The notes beneath the pieces are model-generated. The model was not told where the DNA came from. It searched no databases and was given only the letters and a program-made list of their open reading frames with translations. A program made the translations under genes and the position numbers. A stretch of 64,000 bases of DNA, taken from NCBI RefSeq assembly GCF_001653795.1, contig NZ_CP011514.1, positions 5,576,727-5,640,726 of the forward strand. Direction: 5' to 3'. Numbering within the stretch: position 1 is the stretch's first letter; each line of letters starts with the position of its first letter. The DNA comes from Mitsuaria sp. 7 (GTDB taxonomy: Bacteria; Pseudomonadota; Gammaproteobacteria; Burkholderiales; Burkholderiaceae_C). Of the stretch, positions 29,269-40,134 are shown piece by piece.

Positions 29269-30682
29269 ACTGCGTTCGATGCGACATCTCAAGCCGGTGG
29301 CGGCCACTCTCCTGTCCCTGACCGCCGTCCTGGCCGGGTCGGCTTCCTCGGCGCAGACGACGCCCGCTCCAACGCCTGCGGCCGCCGCTTCCGCGCCCGC
29401 CGCCGCGGCGTCCGCGCCGGCGGCCAATCGTCCTGTCGTCGAACAACGGCAGCTCAAGCCGGGTGACTACATCGCGGTGATCGTCAACACCGACATCGTG
29501 GCCGCGTCGGAAGTCATCCAGCGGACCGAGCGCGCCCGCGAGGAAGCCCGCCAGCGCGGACAGACCGTCACCAACGAGCTGCTGCACAAGCAGGCGCTGG
29601 ACAGCCTGGTCGACGAGCGCGTCGTCGTGACCTATGCGCGTGAGAACGGCCCGCGCGTGGACGAGCCGGAACTGGATCGTGTCGTCGCGAACGTCGCCAC
29701 CCAGAACAAGCTGACGATGCCCGAGCTGCGCCAGCGTCTGGCCGCCGAGGGCATCGACTTCAAGCGTTTCCGCGAGAACCTGCGCGACCAGATGCTGAGC
29801 GAACGCGTCCGCGAACGCGAGGTGCAGGGGCGCATCCGCATCACCGACGGCGACATCGACAAGTATCTGGAAGAGCGCCAGGCCGCGTTGCAGGGCCGCG
29901 CGCAGCTGAACATCGCGCAGATCCTGGTGCCGGTGCCGGACGGCCTGAGCGTGGCGGCCGTGGCCGAGCGCAAGGCGCGCGCCGAATCGGCGCTCGCGCG
30001 CATCAAGGCCGGCGAGGACTTCGCCAAGGTGGCTCGCGAGGTGTCGGAAGACGCCAACAAGGACCGGGGCGGTGAGATCGGCCTGCGCGCCGCGGACAAG
30101 CTGCCCGACGTCTTCGTCGACGCGGTCAAGGACCTGAAGGACGGCGAGGTGCGGCCGCAGCCGCTGCGTTCCGAGGCGGGCTTCCATGTGCTGAAGCTGA
30201 TCGAGCGCAACTCCGGCAAGGCGTCGATCAACGTGGTCGTGCAGACCCATGCGCGCCACATCCTGCTGCGTCCTTCCGAACAACTGAGCCCCGAGCAGGC
30301 CACCCGCCGGCTGGTCGAGTTCAAGCGCGCGATCGAGTCCCGCCGCGCCACCTTCGAGCAGCTGGCCCGCGCCAACTCGGAAGACGGCAGCGCGCAGGAA
30401 GGCGGCGACCTGGGCTGGGTCTCGCCGGGCGGCTTCGTGCCCGAGTTCGAGCAGGCGATGGACGCCTTGCCGCTCAACGGCATCTCGGATCCCGTGCCCT
30501 CGCGTTTCGGGATCCACCTGATCCAGGTGCTCGAACGCCGCGACGTCGTGCTCGACACCAAGCAGCTGCGCGAGCAGGCCCGCAGCGCGCTGCGTGAGCG
30601 CAAGTACGAAGATGCCTACAACGACTGGATGAAGGAAATGCGCGCCCGCGCCTTCATCGAGACCCGCGAGTGGCTGGACTGA
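29261..30682 (+). CDS. surA: Periplasmic chaperone / peptidyl-prolyl isomerase SurA
   Basis: Assists folding of outer-membrane proteins. The 473-residue protein has a signal peptide followed by an Ala/Pro-rich spacer (TPAPTPAAAASAPAAAAS), an N-terminal chaperone domain (about 65-210) and two parvulin domains (about 215-320 and 325-430, with HILLRPSEQLSPEQATRR and GGDLGWVSPGGFVPEFEQAM). The ATG at 29261 overlaps the lptD stop; an in-frame ATG at 29279 is an alternative that would give a tidier signal peptide. In many relatives pdxA follows, but here rsmA comes next. Confidence 0.95.
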   Translation: MTELRSMRHLKPVAATLLSLTAVLAGSASSAQTTPAPTPAAAASAPAAAASAPAANRPVVEQRQLKPGDYIAVIVNTDIVAASEVIQRTERAREEARQRGQTVTNELLHKQALDSLVDERVVVTYARENGPRVDEPELDRVVANVATQNKLTMPELRQRLAAEGIDFKRFRENLRDQMLSERVREREVQGRIRITDGDIDKYLEERQAALQGRAQLNIAQILVPVPDGLSVAAVAERKARAESALARIKAGEDFAKVAREVSEDANKDRGGEIGLRAADKLPDVFVDAVKDLKDGEVRPQPLRSEAGFHVLKLIERNSGKASINVVVQTHARHILLRPSEQLSPEQATRRLVEFKRAIESRRATFEQLARANSEDGSAQEGGDLGWVSPGGFVPEFEQAMDALPLNGISDPVPSRFGIHLIQVLERRDVVLDTKQLREQARSALRERKYEDAYNDWMKEMRARAFIETREWLD

Positions 30683-30700
30683 CCGGCCGGGGCTGAGTTC

Positions 30701-31474
30701 ATGGGACATGTCGCGCGCAAGCGCTTCGGCCAGCACTTCCTGACCGACAAGGCCATCATCGACGGCATCGTGGACGCGATCGCGCCGGGCGAAGACCAGG
30801 CGATGGTCGAGATCGGCCCGGGCCTGGGCGCGATGACGCTGCCGCTGCTGCAGCGCCTGCCGGCGTCGAGCCAGCCGCTGACCGTCATCGAACTCGACCG
30901 CGATCTTGCCGCGCGCATGCGCAAGCGCGGCGACGTGACGGTCATCGAGTCCGATGTGCTGAAGGTCGACTTCGCCGCGCTGGCCGCCGAGCGCGGCCGC
31001 AAGCTGAAGGTCGTCGGCAACCTGCCGTACAACATCTCGTCGCCTATCCTGTTCCACCTGCTGGGTTTCGTGGACCACGTGGTCGACCAGACCTTCATGC
31101 TGCAGAAGGAAGTCGTCGACCGCATGGCCGCCAAGCCGGGCAACAAGGACTTCGGTCGGCTGAGCGTCATGCTGCAGTGGCGCTACGACGTCGAGGCGCT
31201 GTTCGACGTGCCGCCGGAGGCCTTCGATCCGCCGCCGCGGGTGGACTCGGCGATCGTGCGGATGGTGCCGCTGTCGACGCCCGCCAGGATCGACGAGGCG
31301 CTGCTGAGCGAGCTGGTCGCGTCGGCGTTCTCGCAACGCCGCAAGCTGCTGCGGCATTCGCTCGGCAAGTGGCTGGACGCCCGCGGTTTCCAGGGCGAAT
31401 TCAACCTGCAGCGCCGCGCCGAGGAAGTGCCGGTGGCGGAGTTCGTCGCGCTCGCGCTGGCGGTGCAGGGCTGA
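30701..31474 (+). CDS. rsmA: 16S rRNA dimethyladenosine transferase RsmA (KsgA)
   Basis: Dimethylates the two adjacent adenines in the loop of helix 45 of 16S rRNA. The 257-residue protein starts [12 protein letters not shown], has the SAM motif [15 protein letters not shown] and the catalytic [12 protein letters not shown]. It follows surA by 18 bases, so lptD-surA-rsmA is one operon. A terminator lies about 35 bases after the stop. Confidence 0.97.
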   Translation: MGHVARKRFGQHFLTDKAIIDGIVDAIAPGEDQAMVEIGPGLGAMTLPLLQRLPASSQPLTVIELDRDLAARMRKRGDVTVIESDVLKVDFAALAAERGRKLKVVGNLPYNISSPILFHLLGFVDHVVDQTFMLQKEVVDRMAAKPGNKDFGRLSVMLQWRYDVEALFDVPPEAFDPPPRVDSAIVRMVPLSTPARIDEALLSELVASAFSQRRKLLRHSLGKWLDARGFQGEFNLQRRAEEVPVAEFVALALAVQG

Positions 31475-31510
31475 GCCATTCCGGCGTCGCGCGATCCGAC
31501 AGGCCAAACA

Positions 31511-31541
31511 AAAAGGCCTTCCGTCGCCGGAAGGCCTTCTG
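31511..31541 (+). terminator. Intrinsic terminator of the lptD-surA-rsmA operon
   Basis: Perfect stem AAGGCCTTCCG / CGGAAGGCCTT with a short loop; flanking A-run on the left suggests it can also stop leftward transcription coming from the barstar side. Confidence 0.85.
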
Positions 31542-31575
31542 CATCGGACACTAGGGTCAGTCGTTCTTCAAACGA

Positions 31576-31698
31576 TCATGCGGCGCTGAGCCACATGGAC
31601 GTGTCGAAGGCGCTGCACATCATCGGCATGTTCATGCCGAAGTTCGGATTCGGATTCGCCTTGGTGCTCTTGAGCACCGGCTTCACCTCTGGAGCCAC
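31576..31698 (-). CDS. Possible 40-residue Met/Asn/Pro-rich peptide
   Basis: Downstream of barstar on the same strand, an open frame ends in TGA at 31576. From a GTG at 31698 it encodes 40 residues with a charged N-terminal half (APEVKPVLKSTK) and a striking C-terminal half, NPNPNFGMNMPMMC then SAFDTSMWLSAA. The leader-plus-unusual-core look resembles ribosomal peptide precursors, but there is no modifying enzyme nearby. An SD-like GGGAGCGG lies 13 bases upstream, within the palindrome. No family is recognised and the frame may be untranslated. Confidence 0.25.
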   Translation of the reverse strand: MAPEVKPVLKSTKANPNPNFGMNMPMMCSAFDTSMWLSAA

Positions 31699-31702
31699 TT
31701 CG

Positions 31703-31743
31703 GTAGCCCGCTCCCATGAACCTTGTTCTTGGGAGCGGGCTAC
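31703..31743. repeat. Long palindrome (14-bp arms), REP-like
   Basis: Arms GTAGCCCGCTCCCA and TGGGAGCGGGCTAC enclose a 13-base loop. The stop codon of barstar lies in the right arm. There is no T-run, so it is more like a REP-type repeat or an mRNA-end stabiliser than a classical terminator. Confidence 0.7.
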
Positions 31744-32135
31744 TGAAAAGAATAGAAGCACCGGAATGAGACCTTCCGCTCGGCCCAGAAATCGGCCGCC
31801 TCGCGGAAGACGTCGAGCAACTGCTCGCGCGCCTCACGATCGAACTTTGCATGGTCCGGCAACTGGTCCAGCACCACGACGAAACCGGGTTGCGTGCCCG
31901 ACTTGTTGACCAGATTGGTCATGCAGTCGTACAGCGCTTCCATGTTCTTGCCGAAGTGGGCCGGAAACAGGAAATTGCTGGCAATCAATTCCAATACGTC
32001 CTGTTTGGTCTCCGCTGGAGACAGGTCGGCGTACAGGAAGTGTTGGCCGGCGTCCTGCGCGGCCTGCATCAAGTCCTCGACCCGGTAGGCTCTGATCGCC
32101 TGCACGATGTTGGGACGGACTGTCTGCAAAAGCAT
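31740..32135 (-). CDS. Barstar family protein (ribonuclease inhibitor), orphan
   Basis: A 131-residue barstar-family protein; barstar neutralises the secreted ribonuclease barnase by plugging its active site. Typical motifs are LYADLSPAETKQDVLELIA, ALYDCMTNLVNKSGTQPGFVVVLDQLP and FREAADFWAERKVSFRCFYSF. A strong ribosome site (TAGGAGGAACGCGACAATG) fixes the start at 32135. No barnase-type ribonuclease gene is within the window on either side, so its target may be encoded elsewhere or be foreign. Confidence 0.85.
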   Translation of the reverse strand: MLLQTVRPNIVQAIRAYRVEDLMQAAQDAGQHFLYADLSPAETKQDVLELIASNFLFPAHFGKNMEALYDCMTNLVNKSGTQPGFVVVLDQLPDHAKFDREAREQLLDVFREAADFWAERKVSFRCFYSFQ

Positions 32136-32488
32136 TGTCGCGTTCCTCCTAGATGGGGTTCCGAATTCATGTCCAACCCCGGCCTGTGGCCCCGGACAGA
32201 ACCCGCTAGGGAGCCTGCGATCGTCGGTGGCGTGGGCTGGGTCAGAGAGGGTTAACCCTGAACTCTGAAACCGAGATGGTACAGAAACGGGCCCGAATGC
32301 TCAAGCCGGGGGCTACCAGAATGCCCTAAAAAGCGGCAACGTTGGCGTGCGCTCACATTCGGCGCAACCACGACGTAGACTGATCGTCATCCCACAGAAA
32401 TTGTCTGGTGAGCCGCTACAAACTTTTTATATAGGCGGGGCCGCAGGTCGGGTTTAAAGGCCTTCCTGCGGCTGAATCCACCCGGATC
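32136..32488. other. 353-base intergenic stretch between barstar and maeB
   Basis: Visibly richer in A/T than its surroundings, with no credible gene on either strand. It must hold the barstar promoter (leftward transcription) and the 3' end of the maeB transcript, and includes AACTTTTTATATAGG around 32420-32435, the most A/T-rich patch. Confidence 0.6.
32440..32472 (-). terminator. Hairpin after maeB
   Basis: Arms GCCGCAGG and CCTGCGGC with a 17-base loop lie just past the maeB stop codon. There is no clear T-run on the minus strand, so termination is only probable. Confidence 0.4.
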
Positions 32489-34786
<2,298 letters not shown>

Positions 34787-35083
34787 GGGGGACTCTTCTG
34801 GTTGAAACCGGTCCGCCGTCGTGGGCCGGGTCGGCGATTGTAGGAGTCCGCCCCGACGGCGGCAGTGCGGACTATGCGTATGCTGCATGTCGGCAGGGCC
34901 GCAGGCACATACGCGAAACTGCGCATCGCCACGGGCCTGCGGCGCGCCATACTGCCTGCCCCGCGCGCGGGAGATGCGCGTGCCCGGGCATGCCTGGGCG
35001 ATCCTTTCAAGCGCCTTTCACGCCACGTTCACACCCCTCGTCCCGACCTGCCGTCCGACCACCGCTTGCCTGCTCCGACCATC

Positions 35084-37186
35084 ATGCGGCCCGCCGCTCC
35101 CTTCTCCCCGATGGCGCCTGGCGCAAGGCCCCGGCGCTGGCGTCGCGCGCTGCTGTGGGGGACGCTGGTCGCGCTGCTGCTGATCGCGCAGTCGCTGCTG
35201 CTGTCGCTGACCTTGAGCCATGAGGCGGCGCGCGCGCAGGAGGCGTCGGACCTGGCCGCCGCCGAGGTGACCGCGCGCGCCAAGCAGTTGATCGGCCGCG
35301 ACCTGCAAGGGCTGCAAGGCCTGATGTGGGCCGAGGACGACGACTGGCGCGGCAACGCCGCCGCGCAACTGCGCCAGACGCGCGTGCTGCTGCGCATCGA
35401 ACTGCGCGACTCGGAACGCCAGGTGCGTCGCGCGGTCGACTCGCCGTATGCGCCGCCGCTGTTCTCAATCCTGGCGCGCGAGCAGCTGCAGATCGAGACC
35501 GAGCTCGCCTGCATCGCCGCGCTGCGGCAGGGGACGCCGCTGTTCTCGCGCTCGTACTTCGTGCCGGGGCCGGGCGGCGACGGCATGGAGGTCGCCGACC
35601 TCTGCCTGCCGCGCGTGCGCGCCGGGGAGCCGCGCTCCTACGTCGTCGCGACGATGGGTCTGCGGCCGTTGCTGGAAGAGTCGGTCTCGCAGGACCAGGC
35701 GCGGCGCTTCGAGATGTCCTTCGTCGAAGGCGACGGCACGCGCCTGGCGCGGACCGGCCTGACGCGCGGCACCGGCTTCTACCTGTCGGAGCGCCTGCTC
35801 GACCTGCCGGGGCTGAGCCTGCAACTGCGCGTCGACAACGCGACCGGACGGCCGCAGCTGATCCCGAACCTGGCGACGGCGCTGGTGCTCGGCCTGTCCA
35901 TGGCGCTCTTCGCGCTGGTCATCATCCTGGCGCGCGACACGCGCAAGCGCGCGCAGGCGGAGCACGCGCTCGCCGAGTCGCTCGCGTTCCGCCAGGCGAT
36001 GGAGAACTCGCTCATCACCGGCCTGCGCGCGCGCGACCTGGACGGCAACATCAGCTACGTGAATCCGGCGTTCTGCGCGATGGTCGGCTACCCGGCGGAG
36101 GAGGTCGTCAACACCGGCCGTCCGCCGCATGCGCCGCCCTACTGGCCGCCGGAGTTCACCGATGAATACTGGCGCCGGCACCACGATCGCGAGGCGCGCT
36201 GGGAAGCCGGACTGCCGCCGCGGGAGGGCTTCGAGACGGTCTTCGCGCGCAGCACCGGCGAGCGCTTCCCGGTGATGATCTACGAGGCCCCGCTCCTGAA
36301 CGCGGAGGGTCAGCAGACCGGCTGGATGAGCGCGGTGCTGGACCTGAGCGCGCAGCGCAAGGTCGAGGAACTCTCGCGCCAGCAGTCCGACCGGCTGCAG
36401 GCCACGGCGCGGCTGGCGACGGTGGGGGAGATGGCCTCGCTGCTCAGCCATGAACTGAACCAGCCGCTGGCGGCGATCGCGAGCTACGCGACGGCGTCGA
36501 TCAACCTGATGGTGCGCGAGGCCGACGATCCGCAGACGCCGGCGATGGTGCGCCAGGCCGTGACGCGCATCGCCGAGCAGGCCGAGCGCGCCGGCCGCGT
36601 GATCAAGAGCGTGCACGACTTCGTCAGACGCCGCGAGGCGGCGCGGGAATGGGTGAACGTGGAGCAGCTGCTGGACGCGGTGCTGCCGCTGATCCGGCTG
36701 CAGGCGCGCAAGAGCGGCGCGCGCATCGAGATGGATCTGGCCGCGGGCCTGCCGCGCGTGCGCTGCGACCGGACCATGGTCGAGCAGGTGCTACTGAACC
36801 TCACCCGCAATGCGATCCAGGCGATGGACGGCCCGACGCCGCTCGCCGACCGCGCGCTGATCATCCAGGTGAAGCGGCTGCAGCCGCGCTGGCTGAGCTT
36901 CGCGGTGATCGACCGCGGACCCGGCATTCCGCCGGAAGTGGCGCGCCAGCTGTTCACGCCGTTCTTCACGACCCGCACCGAAGGCATGGGCCTGGGCCTG
37001 AGCCTGTGCCGGACCGTCGTGGAGCAGCACGGCGGCGCGATGGATTTCGAAAGCCGCGTCGCGCCCGCATCGCCGACCGGGACGGAGTTCCGGTTCAGCC
37101 TGCCGTGCGAGGATGCGCCTGGGTCGGCGCAGAAGTCCGGGGCCGACCGGTTCCCCGTCATTGGATCTGGAGAGTCGTCCGCATGA
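35084..37186 (+). CDS. PAS-containing sensor histidine kinase (FixL/DctS type)
   Basis: A 700-residue membrane kinase. Two membrane segments (about 22-46 and 266-288) bracket a periplasmic domain of about 220 residues. A PAS domain (about 305-430, with DGNISYVNPAFCAMVGYPAEEV) is followed by the phosphoacceptor SHELNQPLAAIASY (His about 456) and the ATPase domain ending GMGLGLSLCRTVVEQHGG. The layout matches DctS/TtrS-type kinases that partner FixJ-type regulators. It overlaps its regulator by four bases (ATGA). Being divergent from maeB makes a C4-dicarboxylate signal plausible but unproven. An alternative ATG is at 35111. Confidence 0.88.
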   Translation: MRPAAPFSPMAPGARPRRWRRALLWGTLVALLLIAQSLLLSLTLSHEAARAQEASDLAAAEVTARAKQLIGRDLQGLQGLMWAEDDDWRGNAAAQLRQTRVLLRIELRDSERQVRRAVDSPYAPPLFSILAREQLQIETELACIAALRQGTPLFSRSYFVPGPGGDGMEVADLCLPRVRAGEPRSYVVATMGLRPLLEESVSQDQARRFEMSFVEGDGTRLARTGLTRGTGFYLSERLLDLPGLSLQLRVDNATGRPQLIPNLATALVLGLSMALFALVIILARDTRKRAQAEHALAESLAFRQAMENSLITGLRARDLDGNISYVNPAFCAMVGYPAEEVVNTGRPPHAPPYWPPEFTDEYWRRHHDREARWEAGLPPREGFETVFARSTGERFPVMIYEAPLLNAEGQQTGWMSAVLDLSAQRKVEELSRQQSDRLQATARLATVGEMASLLSHELNQPLAAIASYATASINLMVREADDPQTPAMVRQAVTRIAEQAERAGRVIKSVHDFVRRREAAREWVNVEQLLDAVLPLIRLQARKSGARIEMDLAAGLPRVRCDRTMVEQVLLNLTRNAIQAMDGPTPLADRALIIQVKRLQPRWLSFAVIDRGPGIPPEVARQLFTPFFTTRTEGMGLGLSLCRTVVEQHGGAMDFESRVAPASPTGTEFRFSLPCEDAPGSAQKSGADRFPVIGSGESSA

Positions 37187-37839
37187 AGCCGCAGTCCCTG
37201 CCGATGGTCTACCTCGTCGACGACGAGGAAGTGGTGCGCGATGCGCTGGCCTGGCTGCTGCGCTCGCGGCGGCTGTTGTCCGAGGGCTTCGGCAGCGCCG
37301 AGGCCTTCGAGTCGATGCTGGACGGCCTGCCGCGCAGTGGCCGCGACTGGCCCTCGGCGCCGAGCTGCCTGCTGCTGGACGTGCGGATGCCGGGGATGAG
37401 CGGCCTGGCGCTGTTCGAGCGGCTCATCGAGCGCGGCCTGCTGGAGACGCTGCCGGTGATCTTCCTGACCGGTCACGGCGACGTGCCGACGGCGGTCGCG
37501 GCGGTGAAGCAGGGCGCGTACGACTTCGTCGAGAAACCGTTCTCGGACAACGCGCTGGTGGACCGCGTCGAGCACGCGCTGGCGCAGAGCGCCGAAGCGA
37601 TCTCGGCGCGTGACGCGAAGTCGGCGCTGGGCCACCGCGTCGGCGACCTCACCGAGCGCGAACGCGAGGTGATGCAGCTCGTCGTGCAAGGCCTGCCGAA
37701 CAAGCTGATCGCGGATCAGCTCAACATCAGCGTGCGCACGGTGGAGGTCCATCGCGCGCGGGTCTTCGAGAAGATGGACGTGAAGTCCGCGGTCGAGCTG
37801 TCCAACCTGCTGCGCGGCGACAATGCCGCCCATGGGTGA
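37183..37839 (+). CDS. FixJ-family response regulator
   Basis: A 218-residue regulator. The receiver domain holds the acid pair VDDEE, an unusual stretch of about 12 extra residues before the phospho-acceptor (LLLDVRMPG, Asp about 66), FLTGHGDV and VEKPF. The C-terminal LuxR-type helix-turn-helix (about 152-212) reads LTEREREVMQLVVQGLPNK then SVRTVEVHRARVFEKM. Translation is coupled to the kinase (ATGA). It ends overlapping the start of thiL by up to 17 bases, which puts thiL behind this pair. Confidence 0.92.
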   Translation: MKPQSLPMVYLVDDEEVVRDALAWLLRSRRLLSEGFGSAEAFESMLDGLPRSGRDWPSAPSCLLLDVRMPGMSGLALFERLIERGLLETLPVIFLTGHGDVPTAVAAVKQGAYDFVEKPFSDNALVDRVEHALAQSAEAISARDAKSALGHRVGDLTEREREVMQLVVQGLPNKLIADQLNISVRTVEVHRARVFEKMDVKSAVELSNLLRGDNAAHG

Positions 37840-38893
37840 TTCTTCTGAAGCATCCGGCGCATCCGCCGGTGCATCTGCCGGATGTTCCGGCACGGGTGGA
37901 CGACGGGACGGCCGACCGCTCGGCGAGTTCGACCTGATCGACCGCTTCTTCGGCCGCGCCGGGCGCGCCGGCCGGACCGAGGGCGGCGCGGTGACGCTGG
38001 GCATCGGCGACGACTGCGCAGTCCTGACGCCCTCGGCGGGCCACCAGTGGCTGGTGACGGCGGACATGCTGGTCGAAGGACGGCATTTCCTGTCGACGGT
38101 CTCGCCGCGACGGCTCGGACACAAGTCGCTGGCGGTGAACCTCAGCGACCTCGCGGCCTGCGGCGCGACGCCCAAGGCCTTTTTCCTGTCGTTGGCGCTG
38201 CCACGCGTCGACGAGGCCTTCCTGGCGGGTTTCGCGCAGGGGCTGTTCGAGCTCGCGGACGCGCATCACATCGTGCTCGCCGGCGGCGACACGACGGCGG
38301 GTCCGCTCAACATCAACATCACGGCGATGGGTGAGGTGCCGTCGGGGCAGGCGCTGCTGCGTTCGGGGGCGAAGCCGGGGGATGACGTCTGGGTCAGCGG
38401 CACGCTCGGCGATGCGCGGCTGGCGCTGGAGGTGTTCCGGGGCACGCTGTCGCTGAGCGCGACGCAGTTCGACGAAGCCCGCCTGCGGATGGAAATGCCG
38501 GAGCCGCGTGTCGCGCTCGGCCGGGCGCTGCGCGGCATCGCAACGAGTGCGGCGGACGTGTCGGACGGTCTGGCCGGCGACATCGGTCATGTGCTGAAGC
38601 GCTCCAACGTCGGTGCGACGCTGCGGCTGGCGGACCTGCCGCGCTCGGCCGTGCTGGGCGCGATGCCCGAGGACATCCAGCAGCTGTGCCTGCTGAGCGG
38701 CGGCGACGACTACGAACTGGTCTTCACCGCGCCTGCGCAGGCGCGCGACCGCGTGCTCGACGCGGGGCGCGAATCCGGCACGCCGGTGTACCGCGTCGGC
38801 CGCATCGATGAAGAACCCGGCCTGCGCGTCGTCGACGGCGCGGGTCGCCCGCTGCAGGGCTTGCTGCAGAGCTTCGACCACTTCAAATCATGA
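37823..38893 (+). CDS. thiL: Thiamine-monophosphate kinase
   Basis: Phosphorylates thiamine monophosphate to the active diphosphate. The 356-residue protein has LGEFDLIDRFF, GIGDDCAVL, HFLSTVSPRRLGHKSLAVNLSDLAA and LAGGDTTAGPLNI, all typical ThiL ATP and metal elements. It carries about 30 extra N-terminal residues rich in Ser, Gly and Ala. Either 37823 or 37832 may be the start. No TPP riboswitch is visible, since the start lies within the regulator's coding end. It overlaps pgpA by four bases. Confidence 0.95.
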   Translation: MPPMGDSSEASGASAGASAGCSGTGGRRDGRPLGEFDLIDRFFGRAGRAGRTEGGAVTLGIGDDCAVLTPSAGHQWLVTADMLVEGRHFLSTVSPRRLGHKSLAVNLSDLAACGATPKAFFLSLALPRVDEAFLAGFAQGLFELADAHHIVLAGGDTTAGPLNINITAMGEVPSGQALLRSGAKPGDDVWVSGTLGDARLALEVFRGTLSLSATQFDEARLRMEMPEPRVALGRALRGIATSAADVSDGLAGDIGHVLKRSNVGATLRLADLPRSAVLGAMPEDIQQLCLLSGGDDYELVFTAPAQARDRVLDAGRESGTPVYRVGRIDEEPGLRVVDGAGRPLQGLLQSFDHFKS

Positions 38894-39411
38894 GCGCGGT
38901 GCGTCCGACTTTCGGCTTCATGGTCAGGCATCCCGCGCACTGGATCGCGATGGGCTTCGGCAGCGGGCTGGCGCCGAAGGCGCCGGGAACGGTGGGCACG
39001 CTGTGGGGCTGGGCCGCGTTCGCGATCCTCAACCTGTGGCTGACGCCGGTGCTGTGGGGCGTGGTGATCGCCGCGAGCATCCCCATCGGCTGGTGGGCCT
39101 CGACGGTCACCGCGCGGCATCTGAAGACCTGCGATCCGGGCTCGGTCGTGTGGGACGAGATCGTCGCGATCTGGATCGTGCTGTGGCTGATCATGCCGGC
39201 GGGGTTCTGGTGGCAGCTGGCGGCGTTCGGCGTGTTCCGCTTCTTCGACGCGGCGAAGCCGGGTCCGGTGCGCTGGGCCGACGCCCTGTTCAAGATCGAG
39301 CCGGGCCAACCGGTGACGGTGTGGCAAGGCTTCGGCATCCTGTTCGACGATCTTGTGGCGGCTGCATGTACGCTCGTGGTGTTGGCCGGCGCGAGGGCGC
39401 TGCTGCATTGA
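38890..39411 (+). CDS. pgpA: Phosphatidylglycerophosphatase A
   Basis: Dephosphorylates phosphatidylglycerophosphate to phosphatidylglycerol in the inner membrane. The 173-residue protein starts its family motif at IAMGFGSGLAPKAPGTVGTLWG, followed by the acidic motif DPGSVVWDEIVAIW and FRFFDAAKPGPV. Three to four membrane segments are seen. It begins within the thiL stop codon (ATGA); the thiL-pgpA-pncC order is common in beta-proteobacteria. Confidence 0.95.
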   Translation: MSAVRPTFGFMVRHPAHWIAMGFGSGLAPKAPGTVGTLWGWAAFAILNLWLTPVLWGVVIAASIPIGWWASTVTARHLKTCDPGSVVWDEIVAIWIVLWLIMPAGFWWQLAAFGVFRFFDAAKPGPVRWADALFKIEPGQPVTVWQGFGILFDDLVAAACTLVVLAGARALLH

Positions 39412-39421
39412 GGAGATCCCC

Positions 39422-39922
39422 ATGCTGTTTCCCGACGAATCCGAACTGATCGAACGCATCGCCCTGGCGCTGATCCAGCGCAAGGAGCGCATGGGCACCG
39501 CGGAGTCCTGCACCGGCGGGCTGATCGCGGCGGCGTGCACGAGCCTGGCGGGATCCAGCCAGTGGTTCGAGCGCGGCGTGGTGAGCTACACCAACCAGGC
39601 GAAGACGGAGCTGCTCGGCGTGCCGGCGGCGCTGATCACGCTGCACGGCGCGGTGAGCGGCGAAGTGGCCGAACAGATGGCTCGCGGGCTGGTCGCGCAC
39701 GCGCCCATCGACTGGGCGATCGCGGTGACCGGCGTTGCCGGGCCGGGTGGCGGCACCGAGAACAAGCCGGTCGGTACGGTGTGGCTCGCGCTGATGCATG
39801 GCCGTCAGCGTGTGCGCGTGTGGAAAGAGCATTTCACCGGCGACCGGCATGCTGTGCGCGCGCAGACCGTGCGCGCGGGCCTTGAAGCGCTGTGTGATGC
39901 GCTTGAGGACAGGGATTCCTGA
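39422..39922 (+). CDS. pncC: Nicotinamide-nucleotide amidase (CinA C-terminal domain)
   Basis: Hydrolyses NMN to nicotinate mononucleotide in the pyridine nucleotide cycle. At 166 residues it is the stand-alone CinA C-terminal domain: MGTAESCTGGLIAAACTSLAGSS, SYTNQAKTELLGV and AVTGVAGPGGGTENKPVGTVW are characteristic. The GAGGAG site just before 39422 fixes the start; it follows pgpA by ten bases. Confidence 0.95.
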   Translation: MLFPDESELIERIALALIQRKERMGTAESCTGGLIAAACTSLAGSSQWFERGVVSYTNQAKTELLGVPAALITLHGAVSGEVAEQMARGLVAHAPIDWAIAVTGVAGPGGGTENKPVGTVWLALMHGRQRVRVWKEHFTGDRHAVRAQTVRAGLEALCDALEDRDS

Positions 39923-39939
39923 CGCTCCACGCGCGGCGC

Positions 39940-40134
39940 TCAGGTAAGCGGGGTGCGCCTTGCCGCGCTCAGTTCCTGCGCGATGGCAAGGTACTTCGCA
40001 ATGAGCGGTTCGAAAACTGCCTCGACTGATTCGCCTTCTTCAGTTTCCGCTTCGGTGACGCCCTCCGCGAAAGAATCTTCAAACTCCTTCAACTGAGTGT
40101 CCCGCCACGTCTGCGGTTGTTGGTTGTCATGCAT
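39940..40134 (-). CDS. Half-length ParD-like antitoxin paralogue (C-terminal domain only)
   Basis: A 64-residue acidic protein. Its middle (WRDTQLKEFEDSF, then EGESVEAVFEPLIAKYLAIA) closely repeats the C-terminal half of the full antitoxin at 40423-40680 (WRAAQLKELDDSI, EGESVEAVFGPLIAKYRAMA). It lacks the ribbon-helix-helix DNA-binding part entirely. The ATG overlaps the end of the toxin gene by eight bases. In ParD the C-terminal half wraps the toxin, so this protein could bind ParE without repressing the operon. No second toxin lies downstream. Confidence 0.7.
   Translation of the reverse strand: MHDNQQPQTWRDTQLKEFEDSFAEGVTEAETEEGESVEAVFEPLIAKYLAIAQELSAARRTPLT

Noticed and set aside
26700..29457. 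Long minus-strand frame opposite lptD continuous with amgK
   Set aside because: Only the segment from 26691 downward has kinase motifs; the rest is antisense composition without any family match.
28874..31507. Large minus-strand frame across lptD, surA and rsmA
   Set aside because: Low-complexity Arg/Gln/His-rich shadow of well-supported plus-strand genes.
37640..37830. TPP riboswitch for thiL
   Set aside because: The thiL start lies inside the regulator's coding end and no TPP consensus is visible.
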